Positions 15,115-22,954 of a stretch of 64,000 bases of DNA are shown here, one piece after another. Each line of letters begins with the position of its first letter. Position 1 is the first letter of the stretch. Made by a program: the position numbers and the translations under genes. The notes below the pieces were generated by a model. The model saw only the letters and a list, made by a program, of their open reading frames with translations, did no database searches and was not told where the DNA came from. The stretch is taken from the NCBI RefSeq assembly GCF_000620865.1, contig NZ_KK211190.1, positions 2,493,971 to 2,557,970 on the forward strand, read 5' to 3'. The DNA comes from Exiguobacterium sibiricum 7-3 (GTDB taxonomy: Bacteria; Bacillota; Bacilli; Exiguobacteriales; Exiguobacteriaceae).

Positions 15115-16632
15115 TTATTTTTGACGTTTCATCGCATCAGCGACGAATTCAACATCCGTCCCAATAATGATTTGGACATTTTTGGCGCCCATCTTCATGA
15201 CACCTTTTGCGCCTGCGGCTTTAATCGCCGCTTCATCAATGATAGTTGAATCTTTCACCTGGAGACGGAGACGTGTCGCACAGTTATCAATTGATGTGAC
15301 ATTTTCCGTTCCTTGTAATCCCGCAAAAATCCGGGCTGCTTGTTGCTCATACTTATCTTCCGATACTCCTGTGACAGGACCTGCATCCGTCACAAGTGTT
15401 TCATCCTCACGACCAGGCGTCTTCAAATCGAATTTCGTGATCATGAAGTAGAACAGGAAGTAATAGATGACGGCGAATACCAGACCGACGACCAGTAAAA
15501 GTAATGGTTTCGTCGCGATTCCGAAGTTCAAGACATAATCGATGAACCCGGCTGAGAAGGAGAATCCGTGCAATATACCGAGTAAGTTGACGACAGCCAT
15601 TGAAACACCCGTCAGCACGGCATGGATGACATATAGTACTGGAGACAAGAACATGAACGAAAACTCAATTGGTTCCGTGATTCCTGTCAGGAACGACGTT
15701 AATCCAAGGCCAATCATCGCTCCTGCGACTGCTTTCCGATTTTCTTTACGTGCTGCCATGACCATCGCTGCGGCCGCTGCCGGTAAAGCGAACATCATGA
15801 TCGGGAAAAATCCTGCTTGATAAATACCGGCTGTCGGATCTCCTGCGAAGAACCGTGCGATATCTCCATTCGCAATCGTTCCATCTGCTTTTTCATATGA
15901 ACCGAAGACAAACCAGAAAATATTGTTTAATACATGGTGAAGACCAACAGGAATCAACAGACGATTGAAGAATCCAAACAGTGCGGCTCCTCCTGCTCCG
16001 AGACTGACCATCCATTCTCCCGCATTATTGATACCATCTTCAATGAACGGCCACAAGTAACCGAAGACGAATGCCAGGACCAGCATGGCAGCCGAAGTAA
16101 TGATTGGAACGAAACGACGTCCACCGAAGAACGCCAACCAATCCGGTAATTTAATATTGTAAAATCGATTGTATAACAAGCCGGCGACGATACCGGCAAT
16201 AATCCCACCGAATACAGCCATATTGACCATTGACCCCAAGGTAGCCTGATTGGCAATGGAACTTAAGGTCGCTCCATCCACTTTTGTCGAGGAGTCATTT
16301 ATAATGGCGGCAATCGCATCATATTTGGCCTGAATTTGAGCGTTTGAATAATCCTTGTTCATAGAGTCGACGCCCGTTTTTAAGACCAAATATCCGACTG
16401 CCCCTGCCAAACCGGCAGCTCCACTGGCATCAATGGATAATCCAATCGCGACACCAATCGCAAAAATCAGTGGAAGGTTATCAAAAATCGCACCACCTGC
16501 TGCCACCATTAATGGAACATCCAACATGTCGGCTGAACCGAGTCGAAGGACAATTCCTGCGGCTGGTAAAACGGCGATCGGTAGCATTAAAGCCTTACCG
16601 ATTCGTTGAAGAAACTGCAACATATACTTCAT
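15115..16632 (-). CDS. nagE: PTS N-acetylglucosamine-type IICB transporter
   Basis: A 505-residue glucose-superfamily PTS permease. The IIC membrane domain (about 1-370) has ~10 helices and the conserved 'GITEPIEFSFMFLSP' active-site loop. A linker follows, then a IIB domain (about 425-505) with the phospho-cysteine in 'SIDNCATRLRL' near residue 450. No IIA domain is attached, so it must use a IIA encoded elsewhere. GlcNAc specificity is supported by family likeness and by an 18-bp promoter element shared with nagA. It imports and phosphorylates GlcNAc to GlcNAc-6-P, the substrate of NagA encoded 32 kb away. Confidence 0.85.
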   Translation of the reverse strand: MKYMLQFLQRIGKALMLPIAVLPAAGIVLRLGSADMLDVPLMVAAGGAIFDNLPLIFAIGVAIGLSIDASGAAGLAGAVGYLVLKTGVDSMNKDYSNAQIQAKYDAIAAIINDSSTKVDGATLSSIANQATLGSMVNMAVFGGIIAGIVAGLLYNRFYNIKLPDWLAFFGGRRFVPIITSAAMLVLAFVFGYLWPFIEDGINNAGEWMVSLGAGGAALFGFFNRLLIPVGLHHVLNNIFWFVFGSYEKADGTIANGDIARFFAGDPTAGIYQAGFFPIMMFALPAAAAAMVMAARKENRKAVAGAMIGLGLTSFLTGITEPIEFSFMFLSPVLYVIHAVLTGVSMAVVNLLGILHGFSFSAGFIDYVLNFGIATKPLLLLVVGLVFAVIYYFLFYFMITKFDLKTPGREDETLVTDAGPVTGVSEDKYEQQAARIFAGLQGTENVTSIDNCATRLRLQVKDSTIIDEAAIKAAGAKGVMKMGAKNVQIIIGTDVEFVADAMKRQK

Positions 16633-16668
16633 CCTTTCTTAAATAAAAAACAAATAATGACATGACGA

Positions 16669-16731
16669 TGAAAACGCTTTAACATTTATTATTATTCCAC
16701 ATACACATCTAAATGACTAGACCTTTATACA
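16669..16731 (-). promoter_or_regulatory. nagE promoter with NagR-like operator and cre-like site
   Basis: On the minus strand, -35 TAGTCA (16714-16719) and -10 AATAAT (16691-16696) are 17 bp apart. The 18-bp element TGACTAGACCTTTATACA (plus strand 16714-16731) overlaps the -35 and matches 16 of 18 bases of the one at nagA, resembling GntR-family NagR/DasR 'dre' sites. A cre-like sequence TGAAAACGCTTTAA (16669-16682) lies just downstream of the -10, as expected for CcpA repression. Confidence 0.6.
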
Positions 16732-16743
16732 TATTTTTTTCAT

Positions 16744-16771
16744 AAAAAAAGATCCCTATATCCAAGGGACC
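16744..16771 (-). terminator. Terminator of the CsbD gene
   Basis: The stem GGTCCCT / AGGGATC is followed by a seven-T run on the minus strand. Confidence 0.8.
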
Positions 16772-16785
16772 TTACTGGGTACAGA

Positions 16786-16983
16786 TTAACGACGATTTGT
16801 ATCTTCGAGATTCTGTTGAACATTCCCAACCGTTTTTTTAGCATCGCCTTTAAGCTGATCTTTTTTTCCTTCACGTTCTGTTGACTTATCTCCTGTTGCT
16901 TTTCCGAGCGCTTCTTTCGCTTTTCCAGCAACTTTATCAACTAAACCATCCGTTTTTTTGCTTAATCCGCTATCGTGTGACAT
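16786..16983 (-). CDS. CsbD-family stress protein
   Basis: A 65-residue, highly charged hydrophilic protein with the CsbD pattern of repeated 'KVAGKAKEALGKATGD' and 'GKKDQLKGDAKKTVGNVQ' segments. CsbD proteins are general-stress proteins of unknown mechanism. The second ATG (16983) is preferred because the GGGGG site is 8 nt away; the ATG at 16989 is only 2 nt from it. Upstream lies a SigB-like promoter (17021-17045), consistent with general-stress control in relatives. Confidence 0.85.
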   Translation of the reverse strand: MSHDSGLSKKTDGLVDKVAGKAKEALGKATGDKSTEREGKKDQLKGDAKKTVGNVQQNLEDTNRR

Positions 16984-17020
16984 GTTCATTACCCCCTATT
17001 TTTTTAACGCATAGTAGTAT

Positions 17021-17045
17021 GTTCCCACCTGAAACAGATTCAAAC
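17021..17045 (-). promoter_or_regulatory. SigB-like promoter of csbD
   Basis: Minus strand GTTTGA (17040-17045), 13-bp spacer, GGGAAC (17021-17026), against the SigB consensus GTTTAA-N12-15-GGG(A/T)A(A/T). Confidence 0.5.
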
Positions 17046-17091
17046 ATCACTCCACTATCATTTGATCCAAGTCTTAGGGGTCCATCAATCG

Positions 17092-17122
17092 AAAAACTCC
17101 CTATCGCTTTCCGATAGGGAGT
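17092..17122 (-). terminator. Terminator of rocD
   Basis: A perfect 11-bp stem ACTCCCTATCG / CGATAGGGAGT is followed by T residues on the minus strand. Confidence 0.9.
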
Positions 17123-17128
17123 GGACTG

Positions 17129-18331
17129 TTACTGTGCGACCGAAACACCGAGGACTTGTTCAATCCGTTCGAATGCCCAATCTAACTCTTCTTTTGTAAT
17201 GACGAGTGGTGGTGCAAAACGGATGACTGTCTCGTGTGTTTCTTTGCAGAGTAAACCTTTTTCCTTTAATGCTTCGCAATACGGACGAGCCGCTTCTGTC
17301 AATTCAACACCAATGAATAATCCGCGTCCACGAACTTCTTTAATCATTGGATTGTCGATTTCTTTTAGACGGTTCATAAAGTATGTTCCGAGCTCTAGTG
17401 AGCGTTCCGGTAACTTCTCTTCTTCCAGTACTTCGAGTGAAGCGACTGACACGGCACAGGCCAATGGATTGCCGCCAAATGTCGAACCATGCGATCCCGG
17501 ATTAAAGACACTCAGGATATCATGATTGGCAGCTACACAAGAAATCGGGAATACGCCACCACCAAGTGCTTTTCCTAAGATGTACATGTCTGGTGTTACG
17601 TTGTCCCAGTCCGAAGCAAACCATTTACCCGAACGACCTAGTCCTGATTGGATTTCATCTGAGACGAGTAATACGTTTTGTTCTTTACAGACGTCTTGGG
17701 CATCTTTCAAGAAACCTTCATATGGAATCAGGATACCCGCTTCCCCTTGAATCGGCTCAACAATGAAGGCCGCCGTATTTTCCGTAATGGCGCCTTTAAG
17801 TGCTTCCAGATCTCCGTACGGAATCGTTTTAATCCCCGGTAAGAGTGGTCCGAATCCACGTTGATACTCGGCTTCTGTCGACATCGAGACCGCTGTCATT
17901 GTCCGACCATGGAAGTTACCTTCGCAAACGATGATTTCGGCATCGCCTGGAATTTGTTTAACTTCGTAAGCCCAACGACGCGCTGCCTTGACTGCTGTCT
18001 CGACCGCTTCTGCCCCTGTGTTCATCGGCAAGACCATGTCTTTCCCTGTCAATTGTGCGACTTTCTCATAAAAGAATCCCAACTGGTCATTATGAAATGC
18101 ACGGGATGTCAGCGTAATTTTATCCGCTTGTCGTTTCAGTGCCTCGATGATTTTCGGATGACGGTGTCCTTGGTTCACGGCTGAATAGGCACTGAGCATA
18201 TCCATATATTCGCGTCCTTCTGGATCTTTAACGAAAACCCCTTCTGCCTCTGAGATGACGATTGGAAGTGGATGATAGTTGTGTGCCCCAAATTTTTCTG
18301 TCTGTGTGATGATTTTCTCTGTCTGATTCAT
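17129..18331 (-). CDS. rocD: Ornithine aminotransferase
   Basis: A 400-residue class-III PLP aminotransferase closely matching Bacillus RocD along its whole length ('[21 protein letters not shown]', '[17 protein letters not shown]', '[14 protein letters not shown]' with the PLP-binding Lys near residue 252, '[16 protein letters not shown]'). It converts ornithine plus 2-oxoglutarate to glutamate-5-semialdehyde and glutamate in arginine/ornithine catabolism. RBS AGGGGG. It stands alone. A near-consensus cre site just downstream of a -10 TATAAT suggests CcpA repression. Confidence 0.95.
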   Translation of the reverse strand: MNQTEKIITQTEKFGAHNYHPLPIVISEAEGVFVKDPEGREYMDMLSAYSAVNQGHRHPKIIEALKRQADKITLTSRAFHNDQLGFFYEKVAQLTGKDMVLPMNTGAEAVETAVKAARRWAYEVKQIPGDAEIIVCEGNFHGRTMTAVSMSTEAEYQRGFGPLLPGIKTIPYGDLEALKGAITENTAAFIVEPIQGEAGILIPYEGFLKDAQDVCKEQNVLLVSDEIQSGLGRSGKWFASDWDNVTPDMYILGKALGGGVFPISCVAANHDILSVFNPGSHGSTFGGNPLACAVSVASLEVLEEEKLPERSLELGTYFMNRLKEIDNPMIKEVRGRGLFIGVELTEAARPYCEALKEKGLLCKETHETVIRFAPPLVITKEELDWAFERIEQVLGVSVAQ

Positions 18332-18353
18332 AAATAATCCCCCTTTTTCACTT

Positions 18354-18378
18354 AGAAAACGCTTTCATAATGATTATA
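18354..18378 (-). promoter_or_regulatory. rocD -10 element and cre site
   Basis: On the minus strand TATAAT (18373-18378) is followed by TGAAAGCGTTTTCT (18354-18367), which matches the CcpA cre consensus TGWAANCGNTNWCA except for the last base. The -35 region is weak. Confidence 0.6.
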
Positions 18379-18504
18379 ACAGATTCTTACGGATAATCTT
18401 CAAACGAAATACAGGATTTATCCGCATGAAAATTGAATATACTGGGAATAGACAAGACAAGTGAACCGTCATCTCTGTTAATTTAAAAGGAGTGTGCGTC
18501 CGTA

Positions 18505-20544
18505 ATGGATCGTTCGACCATTAATTCCTACGAAACTGTCATGCAAGGATTTCCTTTACCTGCATTTATCTTACACGTTGATTTAACCGTCCATTCTTGG
18601 AATGAGGCTGCCGAATCCTGCTGGGGCTGGTCGGCACAAGAAGTTACCGGACAACTGGTTCCGCTCCTTAATCCGGAAGACGCTGCGTTTAGTCGGCAAA
18701 TCTGGCATTCATTTTTAGAAAAACGACAGTCGATGCAATTACCGAATACAACATTTCTGCATAAATCAGGTGACCGTTCAACATCCATGTTGCTCATCTC
18801 ACCGCTCTTTGACGAAAAAAATGAGCCCGCAGGTGCTTTTTTCTGTCAGCTTCCCTCTTCCAGTCAACAGAACGGAAGCAAACCATTATTTCAAGGATTG
18901 ATGGATTTACGATATGCGTTTGATCAAATCGCTTGTGTCGCAATATTTGATGCACGGGGAACGATTCAATATGCCAATACCAATTTGACGGATGTCACGG
19001 GATTTTGTCCACACCTGTTGCTCGGTCAACCTTGGGCGATATTATTAGATTCGTCCGAAGAGGTCCTCCCCATGATCCGCTCCCAAATCAAGAAGAAAAA
19101 AGCTTGGTCCGGAAAGCTATCGATATCGACCCAGGATGAGTCTAAAAAAGTGTTTCATGCCACTTTGATTCCGATTTATGACGTAAACGGTGTCCGTTTC
19201 CAACATATTTTCATCGGTACCGATATTACGGAAACCGAACATCTCGAACAGGAACTTGATTTTTTAGTCCATCATAACGAAATGACACATCTGCTGAATA
19301 AACGAGGGTTTCTCCGTGAAGGTCAGACATTATTTTCAAAAGCATCCGACGAAATTCCCGTTTCACTCATCCTATTTGATATTGACCGATTTAAAGTCAT
19401 CAACGATTCTTTCGGGACACATGTAGGGGATCAATTGTTACAGGCGCTTGCCAAACGTTTGTCCCAACATGCCAAACAGCTGTTGACGTTCCATCCGACG
19501 AGTGACTTGTTTGGTTTATTGCTAGAAGTCACCGACCGGAATGCCTTGTTCCAGTATGCTCGGAAACTGCAACAAGTGTTGCAACGTCCATATTATATTA
19601 ACGGACACTCCTTAATCATCTCCTGTACGTTCGGAATTACCGTCTATCCTTCGGAAGCCAAATCACTGGAAGATTTGTACCGTCGTTCGGAGATGGCTTT
19701 GTATGCCGGAAAATCAATCGGAACAGGAACGATTCAATATTTGACTCATGAAATGGACGAACAGTTCACCCGGAAATTACAGCTCGAACGATCGCTATTT
19801 ACGGCTTTAGAGGATCAGGCCCTTCATTTGGTATATCAGCCGATCATCAATCTGAAGACGAAGCATATCGATGGATTCGAAGCGCTGTTACGGTGGAATC
19901 ATACGGCACTCGGGAGCATTCCTCCTGATGAGTTCATTCCCCTCGCGGAAGAAGCCGCTTTGATTACTCCGATCAACAACTGGGTTGTCATCGAAGCCTG
20001 CGAACGACTCGCACTTTGGCAGAAACAGATTGCGGCTGATTTGACGATGGCTATCAACATTTCACCGCACCAGTTCCAAAGCGATTCGTTTGTCCGGACC
20101 TTACAACATGTCGTAGCGCAAAAAAATATCAATCCTCAATTCGTGACACTCGAACTGACGGAAAATATCGCGATTTTGCAGACACAACGGACGATCGAAC
20201 GGATGCAACTGATTAAAGCCCTTGGTTTCCGGTTATCCATTGATGATTTCGGAACAGGTTATTCTTCCTTACAGTATTTGCGTGCCTTTCCGATTGATGA
20301 ACTCAAGATTGATAAAGTCTTCATTGACGGAATCGATTTAGGAGAAAACGGATTGCTCGATTCAATCATTCAACTTGGTCAAAACTTAAAGTTGAATCTT
20401 GTCGCGGAAGGTGTCGAAACGACAACTGCTCTTAATTATTTAGAAGCGACCGCTTGCCAGCAAATGCAAGGATTTATTTTTTCAGAACCGTTGTCTGTTG
20501 ATGAAGTAGAACTTCGTTTTGGTTCATCAAATCCCGAAGACTGA
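18505..20544 (+). CDS. PAS-PAS-GGDEF(degenerate)-EAL cyclic-di-GMP phosphodiesterase
   Basis: A 679-residue soluble signalling protein: PAS 1 (about 10-110), PAS 2 (about 135-250), GGDEF-fold domain (about 255-410) and EAL domain (about 425-670). The GGDEF signature is replaced by T-S-D-L-F, so it should not make c-di-GMP. The EAL domain keeps its catalytic set: 'GFEALLRW', Asn in 'AINISPHQF', Glu in 'LELTEN', the pair in 'IDDFGTGYSS', Lys in 'LKIDK' and Glu in 'AEGVET'. It should therefore hydrolyse c-di-GMP, with the PAS and degenerate GGDEF domains sensing. RBS AAAGGAG; monocistronic. Confidence 0.9.
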   Translation: MDRSTINSYETVMQGFPLPAFILHVDLTVHSWNEAAESCWGWSAQEVTGQLVPLLNPEDAAFSRQIWHSFLEKRQSMQLPNTTFLHKSGDRSTSMLLISPLFDEKNEPAGAFFCQLPSSSQQNGSKPLFQGLMDLRYAFDQIACVAIFDARGTIQYANTNLTDVTGFCPHLLLGQPWAILLDSSEEVLPMIRSQIKKKKAWSGKLSISTQDESKKVFHATLIPIYDVNGVRFQHIFIGTDITETEHLEQELDFLVHHNEMTHLLNKRGFLREGQTLFSKASDEIPVSLILFDIDRFKVINDSFGTHVGDQLLQALAKRLSQHAKQLLTFHPTSDLFGLLLEVTDRNALFQYARKLQQVLQRPYYINGHSLIISCTFGITVYPSEAKSLEDLYRRSEMALYAGKSIGTGTIQYLTHEMDEQFTRKLQLERSLFTALEDQALHLVYQPIINLKTKHIDGFEALLRWNHTALGSIPPDEFIPLAEEAALITPINNWVVIEACERLALWQKQIAADLTMAINISPHQFQSDSFVRTLQHVVAQKNINPQFVTLELTENIAILQTQRTIERMQLIKALGFRLSIDDFGTGYSSLQYLRAFPIDELKIDKVFIDGIDLGENGLLDSIIQLGQNLKLNLVAEGVETTTALNYLEATACQQMQGFIFSEPLSVDEVELRFGSSNPED

Positions 20545-20565
20545 AATATAAGCAGTAACTAAAAA

Positions 20566-20599
20566 AACAGGAGCCGGACTCTGACCCGGCTCCTGTTTT
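20566..20599. terminator. Bidirectional terminator after the EAL gene
   Basis: A 12-bp GC-rich stem AACAGGAGCCGG / CCGGCTCCTGTT has A- and T-runs on each side and lies between convergent genes. Confidence 0.9.
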
Positions 20600-20649
20600 G
20601 CGTATGAAGACTGACATTGAAGCCCGTCTTGTTGTTTCGTTCATTCGTC

Positions 20650-22044
20650 TTACAATTGAATTTGTCCACCGACCATCCCGTAAACGGCAACGGCGGCTAA
20701 TAAAATTAAAATCCCACTCGCAATCATTTCGTAACGGGACATGCCGTCCCGTTTCTGTTCCCGCTCTGCCATTAGGTAAGCAATGATACCCGGTGCATAG
20801 ACGAGAGCTGCGATGACGATATACCAAATACCTGAAGCATAGACGAGCCAAAGTGAATAGGCAGCGGCAATGGTCGAGAAGATCAACATCTTCGTATTAC
20901 GTTCTGCTCGTGAAAAACGAACACTGTACACGGCAGACAACAGATATGGTAACAAGGCACAAATTCCGGCAATACTGGATAAGACCAGATACGTTTGTGC
21001 CGAAAATAAAGCGATACCCGCAACGAATTGGGTCGCAATTTGAGTGATCAGCAATGCACCAACCGGCGCTCCTTTTCGGTTCGTCTTTGCAAAGAATTTC
21101 GGAAACGCACCGTCTTTAGCGACGAGGTAGGAAATTTCAGATGCAAGAATCGTCCATCCGAGCAATGCTCCGGATAACGAAATGATCAATCCGATCATAA
21201 TCAACGTCGCTCCAAACGGACCAATGGCAGCTTCGAGCACATAAGCCATTGTCGGTTCTTGTAATCCAGCCAATTGTTCCTGATTCAAAACACCGAGAGA
21301 TAAGACGGAAATCAAGATGTAGATGACAAGTACCCCGACAAGTCCTACGACTGTCGCTTTCCCGACATCACTCCGTTTGTTGGCACGTGTTGATAACACG
21401 ACAGCACCTTCAATCCCAACGAAGGCCCAGAGCGTCACAAGCATCGTCCCTTTGACTTGCGTAAAGATGCTGCCTAATTCTGTTCCTTCTCCCCAAAAAT
21501 TAAGGTTAAACGTCTTCACATTAAAAGCAATCGCTACTAATAAAATAAAGATCAAAATCGGAACGAGTTTCGCGATTGTTGTAATCAAGTTGACGAGCGT
21601 CGCTTCTTTAATCCCGCTCGAAACGATGAAAAACAGTCCCCATACGACAATAATACTCATCACTAACAAAAATACACGATTTTCTGATGAGAAAATCGGG
21701 AAAAAGTAACTGAGTGCATTAAAGACCAACGTGATGTTGGCAACTGTCCCGATCCAAGCCGAGACCCAATATCCCCAAGCGCTGTTAAAACCGACAAAGC
21801 GTCCGAATCCTTCACGGGCATACGCGTAAATGCCCCCCTCGAGTTCCGGTTTACTGTTTGCCAAGTGTTGGAAAACCAGGGCCAACATGATCATACCAAG
21901 ACCCGTAATTCCCCATCCGATTAAAATCGGACCCGCACTCGCTTTTTGAGCCATTGCTCCCGGCAGATTAAAGGCACCTCCACCGACCATCGATCCAATG
22001 ACCATTGCGGCTAAAGCAAAAAAGCCGATTTTTTGTTGATTCAT
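20650..22044 (-). CDS. APC-family basic amino acid/polyamine antiporter (ArcD-like)
   Basis: A 464-residue, twelve-helix APC transporter of the basic amino-acid/polyamine antiporter group. The N-terminal 'AAMVIGSMVGGGAFNLPGAMAQ' is the conserved TM1 motif, with 'ELEGGIYAYAREGFGRFVGFNSAWGYW' in TM2-3. Relatives exchange arginine/ornithine, lysine or glutamate/GABA, so the substrate is not certain; the nearby ornithine aminotransferase makes a basic amino acid plausible. A good promoter (-35 TTTACA, -10 TATAAT) precedes it. Confidence 0.8.
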   Translation of the reverse strand: MNQQKIGFFALAAMVIGSMVGGGAFNLPGAMAQKASAGPILIGWGITGLGMIMLALVFQHLANSKPELEGGIYAYAREGFGRFVGFNSAWGYWVSAWIGTVANITLVFNALSYFFPIFSSENRVFLLVMSIIVVWGLFFIVSSGIKEATLVNLITTIAKLVPILIFILLVAIAFNVKTFNLNFWGEGTELGSIFTQVKGTMLVTLWAFVGIEGAVVLSTRANKRSDVGKATVVGLVGVLVIYILISVLSLGVLNQEQLAGLQEPTMAYVLEAAIGPFGATLIMIGLIISLSGALLGWTILASEISYLVAKDGAFPKFFAKTNRKGAPVGALLITQIATQFVAGIALFSAQTYLVLSSIAGICALLPYLLSAVYSVRFSRAERNTKMLIFSTIAAAYSLWLVYASGIWYIVIAALVYAPGIIAYLMAEREQKRDGMSRYEMIASGILILLAAVAVYGMVGGQIQL

Positions 22045-22117
22045 CCTCTAACACGTCCTTTATTTCTTGTATATCTATTCATATCAAACGTATATTCATT
22101 CGAAAGACACAAAATTC

Positions 22118-22145
22118 ATTATAACAAAATCAAAGCCGTTGTAAA
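22118..22145 (-). promoter_or_regulatory. SigA-type promoter of the APC antiporter
   Basis: Minus strand -35 TTTACA (22140-22145) and perfect -10 TATAAT (22118-22123), 16-bp spacer. The long leader that follows contains GAATA-type repeats but nothing I can assign. Confidence 0.6.
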
Positions 22146-22162
22146 GAAAGGATTTGATAAAT

Positions 22163-22846
22163 ATGAATTGGATCCATTCGTTCCAACTAGAGGACTTTTT
22201 TAAATTGATGATAGCCGCACTGTTCGGTATCATCATTGGATTCGAACGCGAAATCAAAAATAAGCCTGTTGGTATACGTACTAGCCTCGTAATTACCCTG
22301 ATCAGTTGTCTGTTAACCATCGTTTCCATTAAATCCGTCTTACTGTACAGCACAATTGCCCCCAATGTCCAAATGGACCCGATGCGGCTTGTCGCCCAAG
22401 TCGTAGCTGGAATCGGTTTCATCGGTGCCGGTGTAATTTTACGACGGCCGCACGATATCGTCAGTGGCTTAACGACGGCTGCCATCATTTGGGCGGCTAG
22501 TGGAATCGGAATTGCACTTGGAGCCGGATTTATCTTAGAAGCGACGTTTTTAGTTCTCTTTTTATTTTTTTCGTTAGAAGGACTGACCTGGGTCATGAAA
22601 CAGTTCAATAACAGCCGATTCGAAGCCAATGTCATCGTTGCACACCTGACTCTCGCAGCAGGAACAGATGCCCAAACGGTCAAAAAAGCATTGGAAGATC
22701 AAGGTGTCCGCATTACCAACATTCGGTTACGCGGTCATCCACAACAGTTGACTTTACGGATGTATTCGCCTCATAAACTGACGATATTCATACTTTATGA
22801 CTACTTGAAAACACTCGGAATTGAGCATATAGACCTTGATCAATAG
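22163..22846 (+). CDS. MgtC/SapB-family membrane protein
   Basis: A 227-residue protein: an MgtC/SapB domain with about four to five helices (residues 10-145; motifs 'GIIIGFEREIKNKPVGIRTS' and 'GIGFIGAGVIL') plus a C-terminal ACT-like soluble domain (about 155-225). Relatives are linked to Mg2+ homeostasis and growth at low Mg2+, without clear transport activity. The ATG at 22163 is 10 nt after AAAGGA; the TTG at 22154 is too close. Confidence 0.85.
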   Translation: MNWIHSFQLEDFFKLMIAALFGIIIGFEREIKNKPVGIRTSLVITLISCLLTIVSIKSVLLYSTIAPNVQMDPMRLVAQVVAGIGFIGAGVILRRPHDIVSGLTTAAIIWAASGIGIALGAGFILEATFLVLFLFFSLEGLTWVMKQFNNSRFEANVIVAHLTLAAGTDAQTVKKALEDQGVRITNIRLRGHPQQLTLRMYSPHKLTIFILYDYLKTLGIEHIDLDQ

Positions 22847-22954
22847 AAATTGTCAGAAAATTTGTGTTGCATTTTTACTCGCTTTCACTTAAATTTACAT
22901 TATGTTCACACTTTTCTGAAATCATTTAAATCTAATCGGGGGGTCATCTTTCAC

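Noticed and set aside
22060-22110. Repeated GAATA-type sequences in the antiporter leader
   Set aside because: The copies differ by an inserted segment and have no clear palindrome or link to a known regulator; probably AT-rich chance.
22096-22683. 195-residue minus-strand open frame
   Set aside because: Antisense shadow of the MgtC gene and of the intergenic promoter region; no start signals.
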